Of a stretch of 5,340 nt of DNA, positions 1 through 5,278 are shown in pieces. Position 1 is the stretch's first letter; each line of letters starts with the position of its first letter. The notes beneath the pieces are model-generated. The model saw nothing but the letters and a program-made list of their open reading frames with translations. It made no database searches and had not been told where the DNA came from. Location of the stretch: NCBI GenBank assembly GCA_902494685.1, contig CABUUE010000109.1, positions 1 to 5,340 on the forward strand. The letters run 5' to 3'. The DNA is from an uncultured Collinsella sp. (GTDB lineage Bacteria; Actinomycetota; Coriobacteriia; Coriobacteriales; Coriobacteriaceae). The translations under genes were made by a program, and so were the position numbers.

Positions 1-2
1 AG

Positions 3-773
3 AACGCTCCCGACTCCGGCACCACGTCTGGCTCGCGTCAGACGGTCGTGACCGGCGAGGCCGTGCGCGGCGCCGCCTTCCTGCTGCGCGATGCCATGCT
101 TGACATCGAGGCCGGCAAGCATGCACCCGATGCTCCTGTGAGCGCCCATGGTGATGGCATCAAGATCGAGTACGACGACGGTCGCGCCTATCAGCTGCAC
201 ACACAGGAACTCGTCGCCGGCCAGGGTATGCATCCTCAAGATCCCGCTGCCGCCATCAAGGCGCTCGAGGGCTGCGAGTTTGGGTACGTGTACCTGGAGC
301 CGACCGACAAGCTGGGCGCCGACGTTCCCAACCCCAAGAGCCACATCTGCTACGGCTTTGCCACGCATGTGGTCATTCTGGATGATGACGGTCGCGTGAG
401 CGAGGTCTATGCCGCGCACGATTCCGGCAAGGTGGTCAATCCCATCTCCATCCAGGGTCAGATCGAAGGCGGCGTGCTCATGGGTATGGGCTATGCGCTT
501 ACCGAGGATTGGCCGCTCAAGGACTGCGTGCCCCAGGCAAGGTACGGCACGCTCGGACTGTTCCGTGCGCCCGAGATTCCGGATATCCACGCCATCTACG
601 TGGAGAAGGATGAGCTGCTGCCCGTGGCATACGGCGGCAAGGGCATCGGCGAGATCGCAACGATTCCCACGGCGCCCGCCGTACAGAACGCCTATCGCGC
701 ATTTGACGGCAAGCTGCGTCCGGATCTGCCCATGGTGGATACGCCCTACAGCCGCGCCCGCAACCGCGGGTAG
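3..773 (+). CDS. Xanthine dehydrogenase-like molybdenum hydroxylase, C-terminal part (5' end outside window)
   Basis: The frame is open from the first bases of the window, so this is the 3' portion of a longer gene; the GTG at 48 is internal. It encodes the end of the large molybdopterin-binding subunit of the xanthine oxidase family, which hydroxylates purines or related heterocycles in the cytoplasm. Family signatures seen are SGTTSGSRQTVVTGEAV near the start, GQIEGGVLMGMGYALTED in the middle, and GGKGIGEIATIPTAPAV near the end. The Glu of GKGIGE (codon 651-653) matches the catalytic base of the family. The spacing and the ending (DLPMVDTPYS) resemble the selenium-dependent xanthine dehydrogenase type of anaerobes rather than the aerobic enzyme. 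That subtype, and hence a need for labile selenium at the Mo centre, is inferred. About 256 residues are visible. A strong terminator follows about 70 bases after the stop, so the gene ends its transcription unit. Confidence 0.9.
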   Translation, partial: NAPDSGTTSGSRQTVVTGEAVRGAAFLLRDAMLDIEAGKHAPDAPVSAHGDGIKIEYDDGRAYQLHTQELVAGQGMHPQDPAAAIKALEGCEFGYVYLEPTDKLGADVPNPKSHICYGFATHVVILDDDGRVSEVYAAHDSGKVVNPISIQGQIEGGVLMGMGYALTEDWPLKDCVPQARYGTLGLFRAPEIPDIHAIYVEKDELLPVAYGGKGIGEIATIPTAPAVQNAYRAFDGKLRPDLPMVDTPYSRARNRG

Positions 774-842
774 GGTAGGGCGCGGACGGCCATTGCTGAC
801 GAGCTGTTCGCGCTCAACATCAACTACATACGCTGCGCCTTT

Positions 843-877
843 GGCCCCGGCTCCATCGCGAGCCGGGGCCCTTTGTT
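843..877 (+). terminator. Rho-independent terminator of the xanthine dehydrogenase unit
   Basis: A perfect 11-bp G+C-rich stem (GGCCCCGGCTC, 843-853, with GAGCCGGGGCC, 860-870) closes a 6-base loop (CATCGC) and is followed by CTTTGTTT. It lies 70 bases after the stop codon. The minus-strand flank lacks a comparable T run close to the stem, so it should act mainly on + strand transcripts. Confidence 0.85.
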
Positions 878-883
878 TGGAGT

Positions 884-994
884 GGAAACTGCGTCCCGGA
901 TTTGGCGCTCAGAACGGGACACGCTTTCCGGATGGGATGCTTGGCGGAAACTACGGCCCAGTTTTTGGCTCCAGAACGGGATGCATTTTCCGGA
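884..994. repeat. Two imperfect 49-bp copies of a dyad-symmetric intergenic repeat
   Basis: Unit 1 spans 884-932 and unit 2 spans 946-994. Both begin GGAAACT, share CAGAACGGGA in the middle and end TTTCCGGA. A hand alignment gives 36 identical bases of 49. Unit 1 folds on itself: GGAAA pairs with TTTCC, GCG with CGC, and TCCCG with CGGGA, leaving a loop around GATTTGGCGCTCAGAA. Unit 2 keeps GGAAA/TTTCC but its inner stem is degenerate. The size, position right after a terminator and dyad structure resemble REP/BIME-type intergenic repeats. Membership of a genome-wide family is inferred. Confidence 0.7.
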
Positions 995-1046
995 ACGGTC
1001 CACGTGCGGTGGTGTACCGCCCCTTTCGTGTGCGCCGCTTGTCGAA

Positions 1047-1102
1047 TTACGTTATAGCTAGCTATATTATAGGAAGGTATAATATAGCTAGCTATAACGT
1101 AA
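1047..1102. promoter_or_regulatory. Perfect 25-bp inverted repeat (operator/promoter) before the first ATPase
   Basis: The arms at 1047-1071 and 1078-1102 are exact reverse complements of 25 bp around the centre GGAAGG (1072-1077). Each arm also contains the 14-bp palindrome TATAGCTAGCTATA (1053-1066 and 1083-1096), so the site is a palindrome built from two smaller palindromes. The right arm begins with TATAAT, and by symmetry the left arm carries TATAAT on the minus strand. The A+T-rich tract stands out sharply from its G+C-rich surroundings and ends 14 bases before the ATPase start codon. Likely a binding site for a dimeric or tetrameric regulator, possibly the ATPase itself; that role is inferred. 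Confidence 0.75.
1078..1083 (+). promoter_or_regulatory. Consensus -10 box (TATAAT) inside the palindrome
   Basis: An exact TATAAT starts the right arm of the inverted repeat, 34 bases before the ATPase start codon, which would give a leader of roughly 25-30 bases. No TTGACA-like -35 box lies at the right distance; with a 17-base spacer the hexamer is TAGCTA, part of the inner palindrome. The promoter may therefore be weak or depend on a protein bound to the palindrome. Confidence 0.5.
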
Positions 1103-1109
1103 AGGAAGG
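1103..1109 (+). promoter_or_regulatory. Ribosome binding site fixing the first ATPase start
   Basis: AGGAAGG lies 7 bases before the ATG at 1117. It fixes the start there, although the reading frame stays open far upstream through the intergenic repeats and into the xanthine dehydrogenase gene. The same GGAAGG forms the centre of the inverted repeat just upstream. Confidence 0.75.
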
Positions 1110-1116
1110 ATGGTCT

Positions 1117-2508
1117 ATGTTTGTCGGAAGAACAGCGGAAATGTCCGAGCTCAATCGACTGTATGGCACGGACTCCTTTGAGATGCCTGTGATTTACGGC
1201 CGCCGTCGTGTGGGTAAAACGCGCCTTATCACAGAGTTCATCCAAGGCAAGAAGGCTATTTACTTTCAAGCTCGTCGTACCAATGCGGAGGCAAACCTGC
1301 ACGGCTTTAGCCAGGCGATACTTGCAGGCTCGGTTGGTGCTGCAGGCGTGTCGTTTCGTAGTTTTGACGAGGCGTTCGATGCATTGGTCACCATGGCTCG
1401 AACGGAGCGTTTGATTGTCGTGATTGACGAGTATCCCTATCTCGCCCAATCGAATCCCGAGATCAGCTCGTTGCTGCAAGACAAGATCGACCACTTATAC
1501 AAAGAGACCAGGCTAATGCTGATCCTATGCGGCTCGTCTCTTTCGTTTATGGAGGAACAGGTGTTGGGCTACGAGAGCCCACTATACGGTAGGCGTACGG
1601 CCCAGTTTAAGATCATGCCGCTCGATTTTACGACGACCCTCGGGTTGTGGCAGAGCATGAGTCGCGAAGACGCTGCAGTTTGCTATGGTATGACGGGCGG
1701 CATTCCTGCATATATCGAGAGAGTCGATCCTGCCGCATCGCTCAAGGACAACATCAAACGTCTTTTCCTTACTCCTACGGGCTATCTCTTTGAGGAGCCG
1801 AGTAACCTGCTAATGCAAGAGTGCCGCAATCCCGAGCAATATGATGCGATCGTGCAAGCAATTGCTCAGGGGCGCTCGAAGATCTCGGAGATTGCGAGCT
1901 CTACGGGAATCCCTGCGAGCAACGTAAAGAGCTATGTGGATAAGCTGGCGTCGCTTGGGATTGTCGAGCGCGAGCTGCCCCTAAACGAGACGAGCAATAA
2001 GCGAGCCGTGTATCTGCTGAGCGACCAGATGTTTAGGTTCTGGTACAAGTTTGTTCCGCAGAACATCGGGCTGATTCAAAACGATATGGCCGAGATGGCG
2101 TATAAGCGCATTGAGCCGCACGTATCGGATTACATGGGTACGGTCTTTGAGCTTATATGCAGACAATACGTGTACGAACTCGCGCGCGCGGGCGAACTTG
2201 GTGTGGTGCCGGCAACAGTTGGCCGTTGGTGGGGAACGGACAATCGGACGCGTACGCAGGAAGAGATCGATTTGATTGTCGACGACGGAGAGGGCGCGGC
2301 GCTCTTTGCGGAGTGCAAATGGCGTAACGAACCGGCAGGCGAGGATGTTCTGGAAAAGCTCGTGTACCGAAGCGAGCTCTTTAGGCGTCAGCATAAAAGC
2401 TACGTGATCTTCTCGAAGCGTGGCTTTACGCAAGGATGTCAGGAAGCTGCGGCGAGCAGGGGAGATACCAAGCTGATTTCGTTTGCCGAGATGTGCGAGC
2501 GGAGATAA
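1117..2508 (+). CDS. P-loop ATPase with winged helix and C-terminal DUF234-type nuclease-like domain
   Basis: This 463-aa protein has the layout of the 'archaeal ATPase'/DUF234 group (COG1672-like). The start is MFVGRTAEMSEL, a typical family opening. Walker A is GRRRVGKT (residues 28-35), Walker B is LIVVIDEYPYL (99-109, D104 and E105), and a sensor-like LILCGSS follows. Residues about 254-288 form a winged helix (SKISEIA...GIPASNVKSYVDKLASLGIVER). The C-terminal part has FRFWYKFV and a PD-(D/E)XK-like core, EEIDLIV...AECKW, with D385, E399 and K401 all kept. No signal peptide or membrane segment is seen, so it is cytoplasmic. The cellular role of the family is not well established; DNA binding and ATP-driven nuclease or regulatory action are inferred. 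By eye it is less G+C-rich than the xanthine dehydrogenase gene, with rarer codons such as CTA and ATA, which hints at transfer. It has its own palindromic promoter region and no clear terminator after it. Confidence 0.9.
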   Translation: MFVGRTAEMSELNRLYGTDSFEMPVIYGRRRVGKTRLITEFIQGKKAIYFQARRTNAEANLHGFSQAILAGSVGAAGVSFRSFDEAFDALVTMARTERLIVVIDEYPYLAQSNPEISSLLQDKIDHLYKETRLMLILCGSSLSFMEEQVLGYESPLYGRRTAQFKIMPLDFTTTLGLWQSMSREDAAVCYGMTGGIPAYIERVDPAASLKDNIKRLFLTPTGYLFEEPSNLLMQECRNPEQYDAIVQAIAQGRSKISEIASSTGIPASNVKSYVDKLASLGIVERELPLNETSNKRAVYLLSDQMFRFWYKFVPQNIGLIQNDMAEMAYKRIEPHVSDYMGTVFELICRQYVYELARAGELGVVPATVGRWWGTDNRTRTQEEIDLIVDDGEGAALFAECKWRNEPAGEDVLEKLVYRSELFRRQHKSYVIFSKRGFTQGCQEAAASRGDTKLISFAEMCERR

Positions 2509-2694
2509 CCAAGCGCGCTCTGATGTGATTGCTCGGAATGGGTCGCGCTAAGGATGCCAAGCGTAAAACCTACAATGAAAATGGCGTAAAAACTACATCT
2601 GTCATGGCGTAAAAACTACATTGAAAGTAGCGTAAAATCAGCATTGAGAATGGCGTAATTTCGCATATCGCGTGATAGAGAGGGACGGCCGTCT
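2509..2694 (+). promoter_or_regulatory. Upstream region of the second ATPase
   Basis: This gap holds the 23-bp array and a plausible ribosome binding site, AGAGAGGGA (about 2677-2685), 9 bases before the ATG at 2695. No convincing terminator for the preceding gene is visible. No clear -35/-10 pair was found: TTGAAA and TTGAGA occur within the array, but no good TATAAT follows at normal spacing. A promoter is therefore likely but unplaced, and it probably overlaps the repeats. Confidence 0.4.
2558..2672. repeat. 23-bp tandem array (four to five units) upstream of the second ATPase
   Basis: Five consecutive 23-base units start at 2558, 2581, 2604, 2627 and 2650. Units 2 and 3 share the 18-base core ATGGCGTAAAAACTACAT exactly. 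Unit 1 (GCGTAAAACCTACAAT) and unit 4 (GCGTAAAATCAGCATT) diverge slightly, and unit 5 keeps only ATGGCGTAA and a trailing GCAT. The remaining bases act as a short spacer, often close to TGAAA or TGAGA. The units are not palindromic and all face the same way. The period is a little over two helical turns, as in iterons or stacked operator sites. The array ends 22 bases before the start codon of the downstream gene. Confidence 0.85.
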
Positions 2695-3990
2695 ATGGAT
2701 GCACCAAAGAGATTGACCCAAAAGGGATATAGGCCCCGGCTCATAGAGGAGCGCCTCGACACCCTTATGCGGGCGTTTGGCTGTGTGGAGATCAACGGCC
2801 CCAAATGGTGCGGCAAGACCTGGACGGCGCTCTCTCGCTCGGCGAGCGTCTCCAGGCTCGATGAGCCTGCGCAGCGTGCGGCGGCAGAGGTCGACCCAAG
2901 CCTGGCGCTCATCGGCGATGCGCCACACCTGGTCGATGAATGGCAGGAGGTGCCCGAGGTTTGGGATGCCGCCCGGCGTTTCGTGGACGCGAGCGGCAAC
3001 GAACGGGGGACACTTTTGCTCACGGGCTCGACCGCGCTCAAAAGCGAGGAGCGCAGCCATGTTCGTCATTCCGGCACGGGTAGGATCGCCCGTCTGTCAA
3101 TGCGCCCCATGGCCCTGTGTGAGTCGGGCGACGGCGAGCCGCTCGTGTCACTGGCAAGCCTCTTTAAGGGCGAGGATTTTGCCCCTCAGCGTCGCGAGAG
3201 CACGGTGGATGACGTCGCCCGCTGGTGCTGCAGGGGCGGTTGGCCTGCAAATCTTGGGCTTTCGGAAGATCTTGCGCGAGAGACGGCAAGCCAGTACGTG
3301 CACTCGGTGCTCGACGTCAACGTGCTGGACGAGGGCATGTCGCCCGAGCTTGCACACGGCCTTTTGCGAGCTCTTGCCATGAACGAGAGCCAGGCTGTCA
3401 CGTACAAGACGCTCGTAAAGGACGCCTCGTACGGTGAGGCGGGCCCCGACGAGAGGACCATCGCTGCGTACTTGGACCTCTTCAACAGGCTCAAGCTGAC
3501 CGAGGACCTGTGCGGATGGGAGCCGCCCATGCGCTCGAAGGCCCGCGTTCGCGTGCGCCCCAAGCGCTACTTCTGTGACCCGTCACTTGCGGCGGCGTTG
3601 CTGGGGGCTACCCCTGAGCGGCTGCTTGGCGATATGCAAACGCTGGGGATGCTCTTTGAGAATCTCGTCCTGCGCGACGTGCGCGTGTTCCTTTCCACCT
3701 ACGGCGGTGTCGACAACAGTGTCCATTATTTCCGAGATGAGAAGGGCCTTGAGGTCGATCTGATCGTTGAGCACGACGGGCGCTGGGGAGCCATCGAGGT
3801 CAAGCTGAGTGATGCGAAAGCAGACGATGGAGCGAGAAATCTCAAGGCGCTGGAGAGGAAAGTGCTCTCCAATCCTGCCGCCCAGAATGCCGCGCCGGCG
3901 TTTTTGGCGGTCGTGGTTGGAAAGGGGAGCATTGCCTACACACGCGACGACGGCGTGGCGGTGATTCCCATGGCGGCACTTGGGGCGTAG
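2695..3990 (+). CDS. AAA_14/DUF4143 family ATPase
   Basis: This 431-aa protein belongs to the widespread predicted ATPase group with an N-terminal AAA_14 domain and a C-terminal DUF4143 domain (COG1373-like). It opens with the family pattern YRPRLIEERLDTLM. Walker A is GPKWCGKT (residues 35-42), Walker B is HLVDEWQEVP (78-87, with the usual DEWQ), and the sensor is LLLTGST (107-113). RIARLSMRPMALCE and the C-terminal GMLFENLVLRDVRVF...FRDEKGLEVDLIVE...GAIEVKL are further hallmarks. The last segment is a PD-(D/E)XK-like core with D355, E368 and K370 present. It is cytoplasmic, with no membrane segment. Biological function is unknown for the family. It differs clearly in sequence from the ATPase upstream, although both join a P-loop domain to a nuclease-like fold. 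The start at 2695 is supported by the ribosome binding site and by the family-like N terminus; the 23-bp array lies just upstream. Confidence 0.92.
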   Translation: MDAPKRLTQKGYRPRLIEERLDTLMRAFGCVEINGPKWCGKTWTALSRSASVSRLDEPAQRAAAEVDPSLALIGDAPHLVDEWQEVPEVWDAARRFVDASGNERGTLLLTGSTALKSEERSHVRHSGTGRIARLSMRPMALCESGDGEPLVSLASLFKGEDFAPQRRESTVDDVARWCCRGGWPANLGLSEDLARETASQYVHSVLDVNVLDEGMSPELAHGLLRALAMNESQAVTYKTLVKDASYGEAGPDERTIAAYLDLFNRLKLTEDLCGWEPPMRSKARVRVRPKRYFCDPSLAAALLGATPERLLGDMQTLGMLFENLVLRDVRVFLSTYGGVDNSVHYFRDEKGLEVDLIVEHDGRWGAIEVKLSDAKADDGARNLKALERKVLSNPAAQNAAPAFLAVVVGKGSIAYTRDDGVAVIPMAALGA

Positions 3991-4016
3991 TGGTTTTGCG
4001 GGCGTGCCGTGCTTCC

Positions 4017-4042
4017 TTTACCGAAAATCCATTTGGTAAACC
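4017..4042. repeat. Hairpin element A, copy 1
   Basis: TTTACC-g-AAA pairs with TTTGGTAAA around the loop ATCCA, giving a 9-bp stem with one bulged G. It begins 27 bases after the stop codon of the second ATPase. The core CGAAAATCCATTTG and the following TAAACC recur at 5232-5252. The stem is A+T-rich with no T run after it, so it is not a classical terminator. Confidence 0.6.
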
Positions 4043-4068
4043 AGATGCTCGCGGATAGAATAAAGTTG

Positions 4069-4103
4069 ACGGCAGCCCAAGGGTGATAGCTGGGCAGCGC
4101 CGT
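4069..4103. other. Stem-loop within the intergenic region
   Basis: ACGGC (4069-4073) pairs with GCCGT (4099-4103) and GCCCA (4075-4079) with TGGGC (4091-4095), leaving an 11-base loop and a small asymmetric internal loop. It could be part of a structured RNA or only a local dyad. Confidence 0.4.
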
Positions 4104-4118
4104 TGCTTGGTCAAGAGG

Positions 4119-4217
4119 TCAGTGCCTTAATGGCAGCGACTTGTTATGCTTCGAAAGCTGCTTGAGTGCCTCGGAAAGTTCGATAAGCGCCGTGAAGAGC
4201 GAGACCAAAGCAACCAA
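4119..4217 (-). CDS. Possible small hydrophobic/amphipathic ORF (speculative)
   Basis: On the minus strand a frame opens just after a stop at 4263-4265 and runs to a TGA at 4119-4121. Its translation contains LVALVSLFTALIEL followed by a polar, basic tail (SEALKQLSKHNK...), the profile of small membrane-active peptides such as type I toxins. No ATG or GTG start is present; the first usable start is TTG at 4217, giving 32 residues, and no good ribosome binding site precedes it. It might be a decayed gene, a peptide started at a rare codon, or a chance frame in structured DNA. No toxin family assignment is made. Confidence 0.2.
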   Translation of the reverse strand: MVALVSLFTALIELSEALKQLSKHNKSLPLRH

Positions 4218-4233
4218 GAGCTCTACGAGCTCT

Positions 4234-4277
4234 GATGGGCCCGGGATGACCGCTGATTCAAGTCACCGGGCCTAAAT
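4234..4277. repeat. 44-bp hairpin element B, copy 1
   Basis: These 44 bases are identical to 5279-5322. They fold as GGCCCGG (4238-4244) with CCGGGCC (4266-4272), then TGAC with GTCA after a two-base bulge, around the loop CGCTGATTCAA. In this copy TAAATCTTTTT follows, so it could work as a modest intrinsic terminator on the + strand. The loop is as conserved as the stem, which is unusual for a plain terminator. Confidence 0.8.
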
Positions 4278-4428
4278 CTTTTTCATGCATTTGAATAGAG
4301 CGGGCAACTCTCTTGGGGCCGTCTGCATGACGTGTGCCTGGCGCATGGTATTGCGCCCCACTTTCATGTCCGTACGGGCGCCTATCCTTACGGCAATGTA
4401 GCCGCCTATGTAGCAAGCGGCAGGCAAC

Positions 4429-4437
4429 GGAGAAAGG
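4429..4437 (+). promoter_or_regulatory. Ribosome binding site fixing the exonuclease start
   Basis: GGAGAAAGG lies 8 bases before the GTG at 4446, a good Shine-Dalgarno arrangement. The longer frame starting at GTG 4332 has no such signal, so the shorter start is preferred. Confidence 0.6.
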
Positions 4438-4445
4438 CCCTAACC

Positions 4446-5180
4446 GTGTCAGCTGAAAAGACGCCGTGTATCTCGGCTATCGATACGACGAACTTTGCGC
4501 GCCAGATTGTGCTGGACTTTGAGTTTGCGCCGGTGCCAAAGCAGCGCCAGCGCCGTGGGCTGCGCAATGAGATTATTGAGGCCGGCGCCGTCAAGCTCGA
4601 TTACCACGGCAACGTTATGGGTGAGTTCTCGCAGTTTGTGCAGACAGAATTTACCGAAGGCGTTGCGTATCCCGTCCGCGAGCTTACGGGGATATCGGCT
4701 GTGGACACCGCGATGGCCGATCCGCTCTATGTGGTGATCAAAAGGCTCAGCGATTGGATCGGTCGCTACTCCGCCCAGGTGGTTTGTTGGAGTGGGGCGG
4801 ATCGTCGACAGCTTTTGACCGAGTGCCAGGCAAAGCACATCGACCTTTCCGCATTTCCTACGGACTGGGCCGACCTGCAGGCGTTTTACACCTCGATCAT
4901 GGACGTGGGCAGCCACGGGTGTGTCTCTTTGAGTGACGCGGCGACGTGGTTTGGCATCGAGTTCGACGAGTCGACGGGTCACGCCCACAGCGCCCTAGCC
5001 GATGCGCGCGTGACCGCTAAGTTGCTCAAGCAGGTAATGGACGGGGGCTACCACGTGAGCCCGCGTGCCCAGGAAGTCCGCCAGCGGTGGGGGATGGGCG
5101 AGCGAGCCCAGACACGCCTTTCCAGCAAGTGCCCCGAGCTGAGCGATCTGCTGCTGAAGCTGAAGGCGGAGGGGAGATAG
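4446..5180 (+). CDS. DEDDh-family 3'-5' exonuclease (ERI-1/KapD-like)
   Basis: This 244-aa protein carries an RNase T/DnaQ-type exonuclease fold that removes nucleotides from 3' ends of RNA or DNA using two metal ions. Exo I is IVLDFEFAP (D24, E26) followed by NEIIEAGAV; Exo II is WSGADRRQLL (D119); Exo III is HSALAD (H181, D186), so all five catalytic residues are present. DFEF...EIIEAGAV points to the ERI-1/KapD-like branch rather than to the polymerase III proofreading subunit. The tail after about residue 200 is basic and helical-looking, with no recognised domain. The substrate cannot be told. The start is a GTG supported by GGAGAAAGG; an in-frame GTG at 4332 would add 38 residues of unlikely sequence. 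It stands alone between direct repeats, with no evidence of an operon with the ATPases. Confidence 0.9.
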   Translation: MSAEKTPCISAIDTTNFARQIVLDFEFAPVPKQRQRRGLRNEIIEAGAVKLDYHGNVMGEFSQFVQTEFTEGVAYPVRELTGISAVDTAMADPLYVVIKRLSDWIGRYSAQVVCWSGADRRQLLTECQAKHIDLSAFPTDWADLQAFYTSIMDVGSHGCVSLSDAATWFGIEFDESTGHAHSALADARVTAKLLKQVMDGGYHVSPRAQEVRQRWGMGERAQTRLSSKCPELSDLLLKLKAEGR

Positions 5181-5228
5181 GGGGCGTTCAGTTGGTAGCC
5201 GAGGCAGTTGGGACGGTCGAGGTCGCGC

Positions 5229-5252
5229 TAACGAAAATCCATTTGTTAAACC
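5229..5252. repeat. Hairpin element A, copy 2
   Basis: TAAC-g-AAA pairs with TTTGTTA around ATCCA. It starts 49 bases after the exonuclease stop. Compared with copy 1 one stem pair changes from C-G to A-T on both sides, so pairing is kept. Confidence 0.6.
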
Positions 5253-5278
5253 TGCTAGCCCTGGGTACACTGCATATC

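Larger units (their letters stand above)
774..1046. other. Intergenic region between xanthine dehydrogenase and first ATPase
   Basis: No supported gene lies here. The stretch contains the terminator at 843-877 and the dyad repeats at 884-994. A small possible hairpin sits at about 1012-1026 (GCGGT/ACCGC). Bases 774-842 show nothing recognisable. The open frames crossing this region on both strands lack start signals and protein-like composition. Confidence 0.6.
3991..4445. other. Long intergenic region with several hairpins
   Basis: No firmly supported gene lies here. In order it holds hairpin A (4017-4040), a second hairpin at 4069-4103, a long-range complementary pair (4102-4112 with 4203-4214), GAGCTCTACGAGCTC at 4218-4232, hairpin B (4234-4277), and then about 160 bases leading to the exonuclease. 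The last part contains one more inverted repeat, GCGCCC (4353-4358) with GGGCGC (4376-4381). No consensus promoter for the exonuclease could be placed. Confidence 0.5.

Noticed and set aside
1012..1026. Hairpin GCGGT/ACCGC as a second terminator
   Set aside because: Only five base pairs with a weak following T run (CCCTTTCG); too common to call.
409..1116. Upstream extension of the first ATPase reading frame to an ATG at 409 (699 aa in total)
   Set aside because: The extension overlaps the xanthine dehydrogenase gene in another frame and then crosses the terminator, dyad repeats and palindrome. Its Arg/Pro/Ser-rich translation is typical of shadow frames in G+C-rich DNA. The good ribosome site and family-like N terminus place the start at 1117.
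820..1494. 224-aa minus-strand frame across the intergenic repeats and ATPase start
   Set aside because: It translates both the palindrome and the ATPase coding strand in antisense, has no recognisable domain and lies over a well-supported gene.
2558..2672. CRISPR array
   Set aside because: The units are contiguous 23-mers with only about 5-6 variable bases between cores; there are no 30-base unique spacers and no cas genes.
1981..3563. Several minus-strand frames of 62-150 aa opposite the two ATPases
   Set aside because: They lie antisense to clearly coding DNA, show no motifs and have compositions expected of antisense frames.
3991..4331. tRNA or known structured RNA in the long intergenic region
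   Set aside because: No cloverleaf, GTTCRANNC-type T-arm or recognised riboswitch core could be found by eye; a covariance-model search would be needed to decide.
4332..4445. N-terminal extension of the exonuclease to GTG 4332
   Set aside because: No ribosome site precedes 4332, the extra 38 residues are not part of the exonuclease fold, and GTG 4446 has a good Shine-Dalgarno sequence. The longer form cannot be fully excluded.
2541..5231. 11-base match GGTCGCGCTAA at 2541-2551 and 5221-5231
   Set aside because: A few matches of this length are expected by chance in a window of this size, and the flanks do not align.
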